The notes under the pieces are model-generated. The model was not told the origin of the DNA. It did no database searches and worked only from the letters and a program-made list of their open reading frames with translations. The position numbers and the translations under genes were made by a program. From Sistotremastrum niveocremeum HHB9708 (Eukaryota > Basidiomycota > Agaricomycetes > Sistotremastrales > Sistotremastraceae): a DNA stretch of 64,000 nucleotides. This document shows, in pieces, positions 1 through 11,342 of this stretch. The stretch is taken from assembly GCA_001630475.1 (NCBI GenBank), contig KV419433.1, forward strand, positions 22,928 to 86,927, in the 5' to 3' direction. Each line of letters starts with the position of its first letter. The first letter of the stretch is position 1.

Positions 1-2026
1 TATTTCCAACTTGGTGACTACCAGTACATCTCCTTCGTGCAAGTGAAGGAGGCTGCGCAAGAAATCGCGCTCGGCCTCGTGGACCTGGGCATTGAGAAGG
101 GGCAGGTTTTCAACATCTATGCGCAAACCAGGTATGACATCTGAACATCATTACATTTGCCTTGGCTGAGACATCCAACCATCCCAGTGTCAACTGGCAG
201 CTCGTCCAACACGCTTGCTGTTCTATTGGGACGGTCATAGCCACCGCTTACGATACCCTCGGCGAGTCGGGCCTCCAACATGCCCTAAATGAACCAGACT
301 GTGCTGGTGTATTCACTAATTCCGACCTACTCCCAACTCTTCTCAATGTCGTCCCAAATACTCCCTCTATCCGCTACATCATCTATGATGGAAAGGCTTC
401 GCAAGCTCATCTTGACAAAATCAAAGCTGTCAGAGATGGTGCCATCACCGTCTTACACCTCGACGAACTCAGGGCTCGTGGCAAAGGCAAGGACGAAGCG
501 CCTCTCAGGGATCGTGCCCCCAAGCGGCCAGACCTTGCCTGTATCATGTACACAAGCGGGTCCACGGGCGCGCCCAAGGGTGTCCTCCTGACACACGCGA
601 ACCTCATATCCGCAGTTGGATCCATTCGCAATCATACCATCGGCCAGAATCTCAAGAGCTCGGATTACTTCCTGGCATTCCTCCCCCTTTCCCACGTCCT
701 CGAGTACATTGTCGAACTCGCCCTGTTCTTCATTGGCGTCACGACTGGCTATGGTCGCGTTAAAACGCTCACCGACGCCTCGGTGCGCAACTGTCTCGGT
801 GACATTCGGGCGTTCAGGCCCACGATCATGGTCGGCGTGCCTGCGGTCTGGGAGTTGATCCGCAAGGGCATCGTCGGCAAAGTCAACAGCTCGGGCGGAC
901 TGAAGAAGTCTGTCTTCAATGGTGCACTCGACTTGAAGAAGTTGGGCATCCCAGGTGTGACGCAATTGATCGACGCTGCAATCTTGAGTCAAGTCCGAGC
1001 GCAGACCGGTGGAAGGCTGCGATTAACCCTCAGCGGTGGAGCAGCTCTGAGTAAAGAGACTCAAGAGTTCCTCACTCTCGCTCTCGTGACTGTTCTTCAA
1101 GGTAAGCTTTCACTGCCGCTTATATGACGTCATGTCGTGTTTCGTGTGCTGACAAACTTGTTATTAGGTTATGGCTTGACCGAATCGTGTGGCATGTGTG
1201 CGATTCTTTCCCCCGAACATTTCGAATATGGAACCGCCGGCGCTCCCGTTGGTTCGATTGAGATCAAGCTTCTCGACGTTCCTGACGCTGGATATTTCGC
1301 TACGAACAAGACGCCTCAAGGCGAAATTCTCATTCGTGGACCTAGTGTCACCTCCGGTTACTTCAAGCGCGACGACCTGAACCAAGATGAGAGCATCTTC
1401 ACCAAAGATGGTTGGTTCCGCACCGGAGATGTCGGCCAATGGAACGCCAACGGAACCTTGAGCATCATCGATCGTATAAAGAACTTGGTGAAGTTGCAGG
1501 GCGGTGAAGTAAGCTCCTATATCTGTCATCACTAAAATATCGAGCTCATCATCATCTTCAGTACATTGCTCTCGAACGTCTCGAATCGACCTACAAGTCA
1601 TGTAACCTCGTCTCCAACATCTGCGTCCACGCCGATACCAACGCCAAACAACCCATCGCTATCGTCATCCCTCACGTCCCGAATCTCCGTCATTACCTCG
1701 CCTCCACCGGTAACAAGAGCATCAACTCCGAAGCCGAAATCCACGAACTGTGCGAGAAGCCTGAGGTGGCTGCTCTCGTGTTGAAGGAGTGCAATGCTGC
1801 AGGCAAGAAAGCCGGCTTCAAGCCTATGGAGATGCTTCAAGCTGTCATCCTCACTCCCGACGAGTGGACACCTGAGAGCGGGCTTGTTACCGCCGCTCAG
1901 AAGATCCAGAGGAAGAAGATCGCTGAGACTTTCTCAAAGGAAATAAAGGTACGAACTTCTCATTGTCGTAGTGATGATGCAGAAATCTAATTTTGCCCGT
2001 AGGCTGCTTACAAGAACCAAGATTAA
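1..2026 (+). CDS. Long-chain acyl-CoA synthetase, 5' end outside window
   Basis: Activates long-chain fatty acids to acyl-CoA through an acyl-AMP intermediate, normally at ER, peroxisome or lipid-droplet membranes (family knowledge). Exons read: 1-131, 188-1101, 1168-1508, 1562-1948 and 2003-2026, giving 598 residues in frame from base 1 to TAA. Seen in the protein: the AMP-binding P-loop YTSGSTGAPKG (around bases 548-580), the GYGLTESCG adenylate motif spanning the 1102-1167 intron, the WFRTGD motif and DRIKNLVKLQGGEY near the C-terminus. The first visible residues, YFQLGDYQYISF, lie about 90 residues into a typical family member, so the start codon is upstream of the window. It converges on QCR2. 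The class (AMP-binding, FAA1/FAA4 type) is secure; the exact paralogue is not. Confidence 0.93.
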
Positions 2027-2423
2027 GCACGTCCTTATTCTCTTTCCATTTCACGAATTGTACTCTTCCATTTGTTTCTTGTCTTGATTTCATCCACGAT
2101 ATGACTGTGCCATCCAATCACCCTTTCGCCCTCTTTTACCCCTAATGGGCTTACTTTGTGAACAATCCTGTATATTACACAAGCCTTCTCTCAATCTTGA
2201 TGTTACGTCATTGCACGATATACGAGAGCCGTTGAGTGAACTGTCCGACACAACTGCGCCTGTTTTCGCTTGCCCCCACATTCATCATGTGAGACGAGTT
2301 TGCGCTCGTTGCTTGCTGAGCCTGTGTAGAGACTGCGAATAATGCCTATCGGTTGCAACTGATCCTGCAAGCCCAGTTCACTTTTCATATTATGAATTTC
2401 TATGGCGCATCTAATGCCAATAT
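2027..2423. other. Convergent 3' intergenic region
   Basis: It holds the 3' ends of the acyl-CoA synthetase and QCR2 transcripts. I see only short reading frames without domain signal and no RNA gene. Confidence 0.6.
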
Positions 2424-3955
2424 TTAAAGGCCGATTTCGTCTGGGTAAGGGAGATGATGTGTATCGCCAACGGCCACAAACGTGGGCTTTGATTTCAACA
2501 AAGTAGAGGTAGCCTAAAGAAAGATGATCAAAGAGTGAAATAAACCGGGGAGCAGAGTCACGAACTTTGGTAAAGCTCGACGCGTCGACCTTGCTGAATG
2601 AATCTGCGACGCTCAGTAGTGAAGACGCAGCGCCTGAGATGAGCTATGGGGTGTCAAGTCAGTCATGCAACTTTCCGAAGCGAAAAGGGAATCATACTTG
2701 AGGGCCATAGGCGGAAACGAGGCCTTCCCGGCTTTCGGTGGCAGCGGTAGCAAGGAATTTGGCCTTGGCCGATGCAGCAGCCAATTCCTCCTTCTTCACG
2801 TTACCAGCAGCCGCATCTTTCAGTGCCTGGTATGCGACTTTCCCAGCTTCCTTCGCCTTCTCTGCAGTAGGCGCCTGAATGAGCAGACCGAATAAGGCCG
2901 CATCGGAGTAAGGAAGAAGGACAACAGAGGCGGAGGCACCCTCGGGGAGAGTGGCAGCGAGTGGCGAGACACCCTTGGACCATTTCACAGAAGGGACGGT
3001 GGAGAGATGAGATGCGAGGATGGCAAGCTCGGGAGTCACAGCTGACGCGAGGCCGTATCCGATGAACAAGGTCTGCAGAGCGCCATGGGAGTGCTCGGAA
3101 TGCTGCACTCGTGATTCACCACCGAAGTAAGTGGTCTTGGTGGGCGCAGCGATCTTGTTGCCGGTGGTGGCAGGTGCAGAGCCGAGATACTTCTCGACCA
3201 ATTTCTGCAGGGTAGCCTGGTCAATTCCGGTGCCGAGAATTGCGACGTTGTCCTTCGCAAAGGCACTCTCGGCGTAGCTTTTGACGTCTTCGGCGGTGAG
3301 ATCGGATTTTTGGACTGGAATGAAGAGGGGAGATCCGAGGCCGGACCGGAAGGCGAGAGCATGGGCAATCTCGAGAGCTTGATTGGCAGGATCAGAGATA
3401 GCATGCGTCGACTCAGATGCAACTGCCGGGATCACACTCTCTTCGAGCTCATAACGAGTGAAGCGGGTGGACGTCAATGACGAGGCGAGCGCATCAACGA
3501 AGAATGACCTGGATCAAAGTTCGTGATCTGTTATCATAACTGAATGAAAGCTGGTACGTACTCATCGCCGCGAAGGAAGTCTGCCGTATATGCAATGTGT
3601 TCGCGGGTCAATGAAGTGGACAACACTCCTCCATACAACTCGGTTTCACGAACGAGACCTAGTGCCGACCTCTGGCTGGTGTTCTGGAACCAGGAGTGGA
3701 TATATTAGGACGGACGACTCTTCAAGATTGTGTAGTCAGACGTACTTTGAAGGCAAAGTTCTTGAGAACTTGTGCGACCCCAGTCTTGGATTCATATCTC
3801 GGGCCTGCTTTAGCCAAGATGGTGACGCTTGAGGTCGGCTCGCCGTTATCCACAGCTGAGACCTTGTATCCCGCGGCCTCCACTACTGTGGCAAAAGATT
3901 TCTTCGCATTTGAAGAGCTAATTCTTCGCGAAGCCACGCGCGCTGTCGAGAGCAT
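2424..3955 (-). CDS. QCR2: Cytochrome b-c1 complex core subunit 2, mitochondrial
   Basis: Core protein 2 of complex III, a non-catalytic M16-peptidase-fold subunit on the matrix side of the inner mitochondrial membrane. Exons (minus): 3746-3955, 3562-3683, 2698-3508, 2566-2643 and 2424-2513, giving 436 residues, the usual length. The N-terminus MLSTARVASRRISSS is rich in Arg and Ser and has no acidic residues, like a matrix presequence. Family landmarks follow: AVDNGEPTSSVT, KAGPRYE, FAFKNTSQRSALG, RETELYGGVLS and RGDESFFVDALAS. The C-terminus reads KPTFVAVGDTHHLPYPDEIG. There is no HxxEH zinc motif, as expected for this subunit. I chose the ATG at 3955 because an upstream in-frame Met would add about 38 residues of unrelated sequence in front of the presequence. 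The last two introns are small and their acceptors are well formed. Confidence 0.93.
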
Positions 3956-5336
3956 CGTCGAAAGCTCCGATGGGATATTCAAAGCAGCGAGCAGAACGAT
4001 TTGCGGTTTGAAGCGGAGTTTAAACTTTATTCCGACCACACCACGAACGATCACCACCAAGATTGCCACATCCTCTCGTCAACAAACGTCTGATGGCCAG
4101 TTTATTTAATGTTCCACTAGTGGGAAAGCTGAAGAATGCGCAAGACGTTTCTCGAGATAATCTTATTTGAAGCGAACATAATGAACAGCGTGATCCTGTC
4201 AATCACTGCCATTGACCCGCTCGTGAAAGAGGCCGAAAATCTGATGCCCACAATGCCCATTCTATTCGAGAGCTCCAGCGCAGTGAAGACTGTGCCTTGA
4301 TGTCATCAGAAACATGAACTTCCCTTCTGGCCTGTCTCTCTACGTCGAGTCTACGATTCGTAGTACGAACGCAAATCTCCGCTTGCCAATGCCACCAGTC
4401 GCGTAACGAACGAAGATCCACCCCGAGCATCAGGTCGTGATGCCTATCCTTCGTTATCAGCGATAGCTATGACTGTGTCGACTCTAGGAACGCTGTCTCG
4501 GATACATGACTTCTACACTGTCCGCGGCTGCTCGCCCTGGCAGTATTATCTGTTCTCTTTTTGGACTGGCATGCGCAGTGATATGTCCGAACAGAACTAT
4601 CCAGGAAATAGGAATTTGCACTTGGAGATAAGATGAGCATCTCGTTCTTTGAAAAACGGCATTGCTTCTCGAAGACGAAGACAACGACGACGCGATGTAA
4701 CTCCAAGAACCTGATGGCCTTATACGCGCGAAAAATACCCGCCCGACCGCTGCGATTTCTTTCACAAATCCGTCAACCAATATGGCAACGTGCTTATGAT
4801 GTTCTGATACATCCAAGGTCAGCCCCTGGCTGTTGCTGAGTGGCCAAAACGTGTGTTTCGGGAACTATCGCCAGTACTGGACCATGGCTGGTCATGACGA
4901 TCCGGCCCTTGAATCGTATCTTCTCATGCCCGTGATCGCGGTCCGTTAGATGGTGGTCGTCTAGGACCTTTACTCCACTTGTCAAGTCGAACCCGGGCCT
5001 GTATTGGCCGCTCTAAATTTCCTCGCGAGCCGATACTAAACAAATCACATCACTCACGCGTTGGTCCATCCTCCCCCATTGCTGGAATATAAGTCGTCCT
5101 GTGGCACAGGTGCTATTCCAGAAGACAGTGGTACCTCATTCTGGGTGCACCTAAAGTTTGATGCCATCATTAATGCGGCGTCTACTGCACCCGCTTATTT
5201 GTTAGCAGATCAAGACATCTTTTCTGACCATCCGAAGCCGAGTCTAGAGCCTCTCATCAGTACTAAAGCAGTGCCATCTCACGCGTCTTTCTTTTCCTCT
5301 GTCCCAGCAACCAAGAGAGGCCTCAATTTGCATCCG
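3956..5336. other. Divergent intergenic region, no gene seen
   Basis: It separates QCR2 (minus) from the 7-TM-type gene (plus) and should contain both promoters. Short frames of 60-165 codons occur, but none shows domain motifs or joins sensibly across GT-AG sites; the longest, ending at the 5555 intron, is the 7-TM frame running upstream of its ATG. Confidence 0.5.
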
Positions 5337-6846
5337 ATGTCCGACTCGGACTCGTTCGCTTTCGATGGATTGAGACTTGGTCCCCATCCTCAGACTGTGG
5401 TCGCTCTGTGGCTAGGGCTACTGCTTGCTGGACAAGTGGGCCTGCTTCTTCTGCTTCTGACGATCATATTTTCGACTACACTACCACCTCGGCTTCCGGT
5501 CCTGTTAAACTTCATTCTGATTTCTTTTCTCGGTACACCAGTGCAACTGATTCTGTAAGTAGGGTATCCCAGTCTGAACAGATGTCATTTTAAACTTCCG
5601 ATCCATGCAGCTTCTACACTGGTCAAATCTTGAACCCAGTCGTTCCTTATGAAATCTGCTTGACGCAGACAGTCCTGAAGCACGCCGTCGATGCAGCGTA
5701 TGTTCGCCTCCTTCAAGGAAACGACGGATGCTGATGCAGTATAGATTCTTTCCGGCACTTCTCTTGTTTACGATCGAGGTATGTTCTTTATATATTCAAA
5801 ACGACAACTGGTGATGGACTTCTGTCAGTGTTATCGCTCTGCCGCCCATGGTCCTAAACCATATCAAATATCAACCATGAGGAACTCGGTGGTAAGTCTC
5901 ACCCCCAGCTCTCGAGCCACTTTTAAAGAGAAATTTAGCTCCTTAGCCTTCCATATCTTCACGCCATTCCATGGGGCCTGGCTGTTCTGATCGTGAGTCT
6001 CTCTCCACGCCATGGCAGTCTTCGAATCTAACTGCTCATAGGTGGGAGTCAGATATCCCAACAAAGTGTCCAGGGAATTGCACGGACACTTCTGTTCGCT
6101 TGCCGACAATTCTATGTATGGTCTACAATATCCGTCATTCTTGGCTACCTCACCAAAAATCCACAAAGGGGTCTGGCTTCAACAATCGAAACGGCCATTT
6201 TTGTCTTTCTGATGATCGTATGGCAAGGTAGTTTCACTCATTAATGCGAGACACACCGAACAATTTTGAGTTATTACTGCAGGTCGACTTTGGATGCTTT
6301 GGTGGAGACGTCGAAAAGCCGCCAAGACTTTCGGCTTCGTTCACCAGTTAAATCTAGCCCTCATCCTCCGTATCGCCATGTTCACAACTTGGGAGTTAAT
6401 CAGGTAGATGAATTTGCTTTGTATTGAATCTTCCAAAAAAACTCTAAACCAAGCATTAGCCTTCTATACTCCTCAAGATCCGCCACAGGAAACACCCCAA
6501 TAGCGAGCTCGTTCCTAGCCACTTGTAGGTCCAAAGATCATACTTTACTTGACCCCCCTCATCCTCTCATCTCAGTGCCCCTGACAATATTCCTGATATT
6601 CGCAACGCAAAGGGTACGTGTCATGAGTGATCCAAAATCTCTCCACCTGAAAAGTGTCAGAATATTCTGCGTTTGTGGTTTCGTTGTATTATGGGACGAC
6701 CGACGGAGGTACCGACCATGCCGCCTGCATCCCAGCACTCTCAGATTCGTGAAATCTCTATACAACCGCTGGAACCTGTAGAGTTCATGGAATCTCGGAG
6801 ACATGTCAATGGCATGACTGGTTCGATGAAAGCTGAATCCGCTTGA
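5337..6846 (+). CDS. Seven-TM-type membrane protein, family copy 1
   Basis: Function unknown. Ten exons: 5337-5554, 5611-5697, 5745-5778, 5829-5891, 5939-5992, 6053-6227, 6283-6403, 6460-6524, 6576-6613 and 6661-6846 (346 residues). Hydrophobic segments are spread through the protein as in a polytopic receptor or channel: TVVALWLGLLLAGQVG, VLLNFILISFLGTPVQ, FFPALLLFTIE, LPYLHAIPWGLAVL, ISVILGYL, TAIFVFLMIVW, and LALILRIAMFTTWE with LPLTIFLIFA. It is a clear paralogue of the gene at 61964-63468: exons of 87, 34, 63, 54, 121 and 38 bases match exactly. Oddity: the acceptor that matches the paralogue (exon starting at 6042) gives YPNKVS and HGHFC like the paralogue but then loses frame near 6115. 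An acceptor 11 bases later (6053) keeps the frame. It may therefore be a recovering or decaying copy. The ATG at 5337 sits just before the conserved GPHPQT motif. Confidence 0.8.
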
Positions 6847-7543
6847 AATATATGTTTCCCTAGCTGGCAGAAAGCCATTTTCTTTGTATTTTCTAGACTA
6901 GTGCCGCACCGACGGGACCGTGACTTTGAAGTCGACCACTGTCGACACCGCGCCTTGACTCAACAGTTTTCTTGAGGAGAGGAGAGCGATAAGGAAAAGC
7001 CATTGTTGACATTGTGTCCAGCGCAATCGTACCAGTCGGGACATTGGTGCATCAGTCATGACGACTACCAGCAAAGGAACAATACCAAGCTGAACAATGC
7101 GGTTCTCCAGGTTCTCCTGAGTCATATCAATCATAAGACAATTGTCTCTTCATGTAATATAAATTCGGATCCGGTTGCCAACCCGACCCCATGCCACTCT
7201 TTTTCCCAATATATAATGGGAGGATAAATATCGCCCGTCGCCTCCATTCTCGCCCCCCAGTGAATCATATCGAGTGTCCCCACTCAAAGACCTCTCGATC
7301 ACGTTTCATCTCCCCGACGTTTTCGGACTGAACGTAACGCTTCCCATTGTTGCTCTCGAGACGTGACGAGTACAACTCTACCCGGGGCACCAGCATCATT
7401 ATTCGGAAAGTGTAAAATACCTCTACAACCACCAAGAGTTATTCACCTTGTCAGTGAAAGTCTCCATATTCGAGAAAATCGTTCTATTAAACCCCCACCC
7501 AGATCGATCCTCAAACAAGTCCACTTAACACCCTTTCATCGCA
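6847..7543. other. Intergenic region with possible TATA box
   Basis: No gene seen. A TATATAA string lies at 7210-7216, about 330 bases before the next ATG, so it could serve only a transcript with a long leader. Otherwise there are only short frames. Confidence 0.4.
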
Positions 7544-7810
7544 ATGCCGAAATTGAACCGTTCTCGCTGGCTGCCTTATCAACGAGAGATCCTAAGACGA
7601 GAATGGGCGATCACCGACCGTCCCAGCCCCGAGAAGATGTCACAAATTGCAGCCGAAGCAAATATGCACCCTTCTCGAGTGAAGGTTATCTTCCTCAACT
7701 TGAGGCAAGCTCGAAAGTGCAAAGCTAGGGGCATGGTCGAGTCAGATTCGGAAGAGGAGGAGAAGTCATTGAAGCGGTTGAACGAGCTTTTTGTGTCGGC
7801 GAGGCTTTAA
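7544..7810 (+). CDS. Very small homeodomain-like protein
   Basis: A single-exon frame of 88 residues. After an N-terminus with RSRWLPYQREILRREW, the segment AAEANMHPSRVKVIFLNLRQ looks like helices 2 and 3 of a homeodomain. In the recognition helix, VIFLNLR corresponds to the usual V-W-F-x-N-x-R: Phe49, the DNA-contacting Asn51 and Arg53 are kept, while Trp48 is Ile and position 52 is Leu. The helix is followed by a basic patch (RKCKAR), then an acidic run DSEEEEKS and a short C-terminal helix. If real, it would be a minimal nuclear DNA-binding protein with no activation domain. Alternatives are one exon of a longer gene, or a relic of a mating-type-like homeodomain gene. I see no partner homeodomain gene nearby. 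The fold call is inference from a short match. Confidence 0.6.
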   Translation: MPKLNRSRWLPYQREILRREWAITDRPSPEKMSQIAAEANMHPSRVKVIFLNLRQARKCKARGMVESDSEEEEKSLKRLNELFVSARL

Positions 7811-8119
7811 GTCGCATATTCCCCAAGCTCTCAGGACATCCTTCAACTTGAGCGGAGCTTGCACTGATCTGTCCATCAAGAGGTGTATCTTGGATATAAC
7901 TCGTCAACACTATCGTCACTGTAGAGAGCCACGTCGAAATACTATTGCGGACTACAAACAGAGCACTACATCCAGACTGTCAATATTGACGATCCGAAAT
8001 AACCAGATACAGTAGTCGAGATGAAGACCTGTCTGAGACGCAGACACTATTATATTACTTAGTCGGATCATCTTGTTGGAAGAAACAATCGAAACAGTCA
8101 AATCCAGAACACAAACCTA
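7811..8119. other. Convergent short intergenic region
   Basis: 3' flanks of the small homeodomain-like gene and the first signal-peptide-peptidase-like gene. Nothing else is visible. Confidence 0.5.
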
Positions 8120-9714
8120 TCAGACGATATCGGTTTTCAGACCCTCTGCTTTCTCCCCGTCATCAACATACGGTTCGATTACGTAAGGCACGGCGGTTGT
8201 AGCATCGCCGGCTTTATCGGCGGTATGCTCAACTTTCCAAACCTCCTCGTAAGCCCATAGAGCGCCGAGCTCGCGGCGACAAAGAGCTACACCAACGATG
8301 CCGAGACACATCAAAGGAAGGGAGAACCACATTACAACAGCTCCGAGAGTGTATATCTCTTCGACCTCGATGACGTTATATGGGGCGAAGGCCGCAAAGG
8401 CTCCCAAGTTGGCGATAACCCAAGTGATAGTGGCGGTGATAGAGTAAGGTTTGGAGAATCTGGGGATTTGAGAACTTGGAGGGATGACAAAGCCGGCGCT
8501 TAGTGCGAGCCTCTTGTTCTTCACTTCGGGGGTATCGACTTTGATTAGCGATTGGACAATCTGGTCTTCGACCTCTGGGTGGGCCTTAAGGTGGTTGTCG
8601 AAATCGAAACGATACGACAGGGCGATGATACCACCCGGGAAGAGACTCCAGTAAATAGCAGTCAAATAAGGCATCCACTTGGCGAATTGGGATGCGATGA
8701 ATTCCTCGAGAGCAGGGGGGATTTCGTCATCTATGGAGTTCGGTTCTCCCGATCCAGATCCAGCCAGGAACATCATAGCGAGTCCTCCAGCTACGCAACA
8801 AGCCTGAAACAAAATGAGCAAAGAAGACTCTCCGCGATGACAGTGCACTTACGAAACCGCCGAATACCCACTTGAGGACAGTCTTGAATTTGACGATAGG
8901 ATAGCGTTGTGCTTTTACGGTAGCAACGGTTCCACAGAAGATGAGCAATGGCCCAGCAAATCTCAATCCATCGCACATGCCAGCCACGATCACGGCGTAC
9001 GAGACGACCGTCGCTGCAATCATATGGTAGCGGAAGCGTTTGAATACCTCAGCATCAGCGTGGAAGGCAGGCACTAATAATGAGCAGTTGAGATGGAATT
9101 GTTCGGGAAGGGAACTCGAGCTTACTTCCTGCCACATTTCTGTGAATTGAGTAGGCTTTGGGGAGCAACTCGACGAAAGTCTTAGTAATAAAGTTGAGAT
9201 TATTTCAATAAATCGACGTGGGCGTTGCTGGAGATAACTCACCCCAATGAGCAGACAGAAGAAGAAAGGTCCCGCAGACAGAGCGAAGACAATATCATAG
9301 ACGGCTTTTGGAATGAAGACGCCCACGATTGATAAGACCGGAAGTATAAAGAATGGAATGTAGACTGCAAGAGTCAAAGCCAGCGCAATCTTCTGAACCC
9401 TTGTCATCTTGAATTTCTCCTCATCCTTCTTGACGAACGTAGGAGTATGTTTAGCAGCAATCCAAACCTACGGGCCAACATCAGTTCTGGCGCTCTCACG
9501 AAACTCAAGTTTCAAGCGCGGCAAGACTTACACGAAGGGACGACGAGCTAGCAGCGAGATATGCTAAGAAGGCCGGGACGAAATATACAGATTGAGACTT
9601 GACCGCCTCTATCAGGCGTTCCATGTCGAGGTTGGGTAACATGGTCGTTGGATAAGAGCTTGAGGAGGCGCAATTCTGCGGCCCCGGTGTTGGCAAGGGC
9701 TCCGGCACCGCCAT
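8120..9714 (-). CDS. Signal peptide peptidase-like protein lacking catalytic Asp, copy 1
   Basis: Exons (minus): 9532-9714, 9243-9467, 9126-9180, 8853-9073 and 8120-8803, giving 455 residues with eight or nine hydrophobic segments. Similarity to the presenilin/SPP family (A22) is seen at FPGGIIALSYRFD, which fits the IPG..IAL..RFD stretch after the GxGD motif of active enzymes; at FSKPYSITATITWV, which fits the segment after it; and at the C-terminal RELGALWAYEE, which fits the GE...SYEE stretch. By this alignment the GxGD aspartate is Trp280 and the preceding GLG is AIY. No Asp lies in the membrane segment FGGFACCVAGG, where YD should be, and the PAL motif is absent. I infer a pseudo-enzyme of the ER or Golgi membrane; a substrate-binding or chaperone role is only a guess. 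A tandem paralogue lies 198 bases upst­ream on the same strand. The homology call rests on short motifs. Confidence 0.75.
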
Positions 9715-9912
9715 GCCGAGCGGGGCAAGCTGACGTCAGCAAGGCTGTACGCCACATAATTGCTTCCGTGTCAGCTTGTCGTGTGCAAGGAACAAGCAGT
9801 CTGATTGAAAGTCAAGCTGAGAGATAATAGTCCGAATATAATTTAGAAATTATTATGCTACATGTCGATGATTGAAGATCAAAATATAAATGATAGACAG
9901 GCAACACCGCCT

Positions 9913-11342
9913 TCAAGCCTCAGGGCTTTTCATCTCGGTTGTTTTAGTAATGCTTGAATCGCCGTCTTCGAGAGATACCTCCGCCTGCAGGGTTGGGACT
10001 TTCCACTCCTCGCGATAAGAAAGGACCTCAGAGAGTTCTCCAAGAAGCCAGGCTCGTATTCCGATCCCAGTGAACATGGTCAAAAGGGCAATAAAAGAAG
10101 AGTGTGCGCTGAACTCCGGGAATGGGGGGCTGGAATTGCTTTCGGACGAGATTTTGATGGCAATAAAAGATGAAGTTAACCAGGCGAATAGGGAGGTTTG
10201 GAAGTAGCCCCTCGGGAAAGGCGGCATCTGTGATCGAGGCGGAATGATGATGCCCTGGCCGATCGGGCCTCGTATAGTGTCTTGTGATGGGACGACTTCA
10301 AGTGCCGGTGAGGCAAGGGTGTCATTGGATGTCGCACCTGATCTCCATAAATGAAAGTCGATGCGATAGCAAGTGGTTAAAAGGACTGTTGGGAATATAG
10401 TCCACATCATGTTCATGAAAACGGGGGATGCTTCGAGCCCCGTTGGTTTCGACCGATGAGAATGAGAGAATGAGAAGGGTTGAAAGGCGAGAAGAAGGAA
10501 TGCCTGAAAAGTAATCACAATCAGACGAGTAGATGGCGGGAAAAGGGACGACGACTCACGAAGAAACCGGAAATGCACAGGCAAAGCCATTTCATAGACA
10601 TTGTGTGACTCATCGGCGACGAGCATATGAGATAAATGATCGCTGCGGAACAGATCCATTCCGCAAAGTGATAGCCCCGATCTTCTGCACCGACAATCAT
10701 GATGCATGGCACCCAGACAAGGATGCTCGCGGCTGTCTGTCGCTTGCTACGCGCCTCGTCCACAGTTCGGAGGAAGACCACTGGATGTTTCGTGAGCTTG
10801 ATTAATGTTTTCAATATTTGAAGGACTTACCTCCCGCCGGATTCCGGTGGACACTATACCGATACACTTCAGGCTCACGGAAAAGCAACTATTGCACGCA
10901 GTTCAACAATACGAAGCATGATGTTAAGCTTGGGAAAGGAACGCACCGCGCTGATGCTAATAAAAGATACAAGTCCCACGAACACTCGGGTAAAGTATCC
11001 GTCGACCTCTACACCCGGTGGCATCCTGTCTTCGAAGTTCGTTGCGAAGTAGACAAGGCCAAATATGATGAGAGCGCTGATAACCAGCACTCCGCAGACG
11101 ACTGCAAGGCGATGTTTCCATATTCGGTCTTTCTGAGAACGTTCAAGTTGAAGTGCGGGAACATTTTGAGCTGCGACCCAAACCTGTTCCAACGGTCGTC
11201 AACTGAGTCATCGAGATCATTTCAAGAGTGTACGAACTCGCAATGAGGCTGGGGCTGCTAGCAAAGCTCCTGATAAAAGTGGAAGAAAGAGTGGAGTGTA
11301 TCCATTCAGGATATCTAGCATCAGCTCTGAACTGAGTGCCAT
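9913..11342 (-). CDS. Signal peptide peptidase-like protein lacking catalytic Asp, copy 2
   Basis: Exons (minus): 11238-11342, 10947-11183, 10831-10888, 10560-10780 and 9913-10503, giving 403 residues. It is a paralogue of the gene at 8120-9714: five exons each, the same intron phases, an identical 221-base exon 4, and shared blocks such as ASLRVW.AA, VHRNPAG versus IHRNVAG, and II.PP.SQ.P. The N-terminus YTPLFLPLLSGALLAA then PASLR resembles TM1 of fungal SPP. In the segment MNMMWTIFPTVLLTTCYRID the catalytic-aspartate position is again Trp, and no Asp occurs in the preceding membrane segment CISGFFAFLLLAF. The loop after the RID motif differs from copy 1, and the cytosolic tail is Ser/Thr/Glu-rich. 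The ATG at 11342 is the first in frame and gives a normal leader. The likely role is the same unknown membrane role as copy 1. Confidence 0.72.

Noticed and set aside
407-992. Antisense frames of 74-179 codons opposite the acyl-CoA synthetase
   Set aside because: Shadows of a well-supported coding exon, with no independent motifs.
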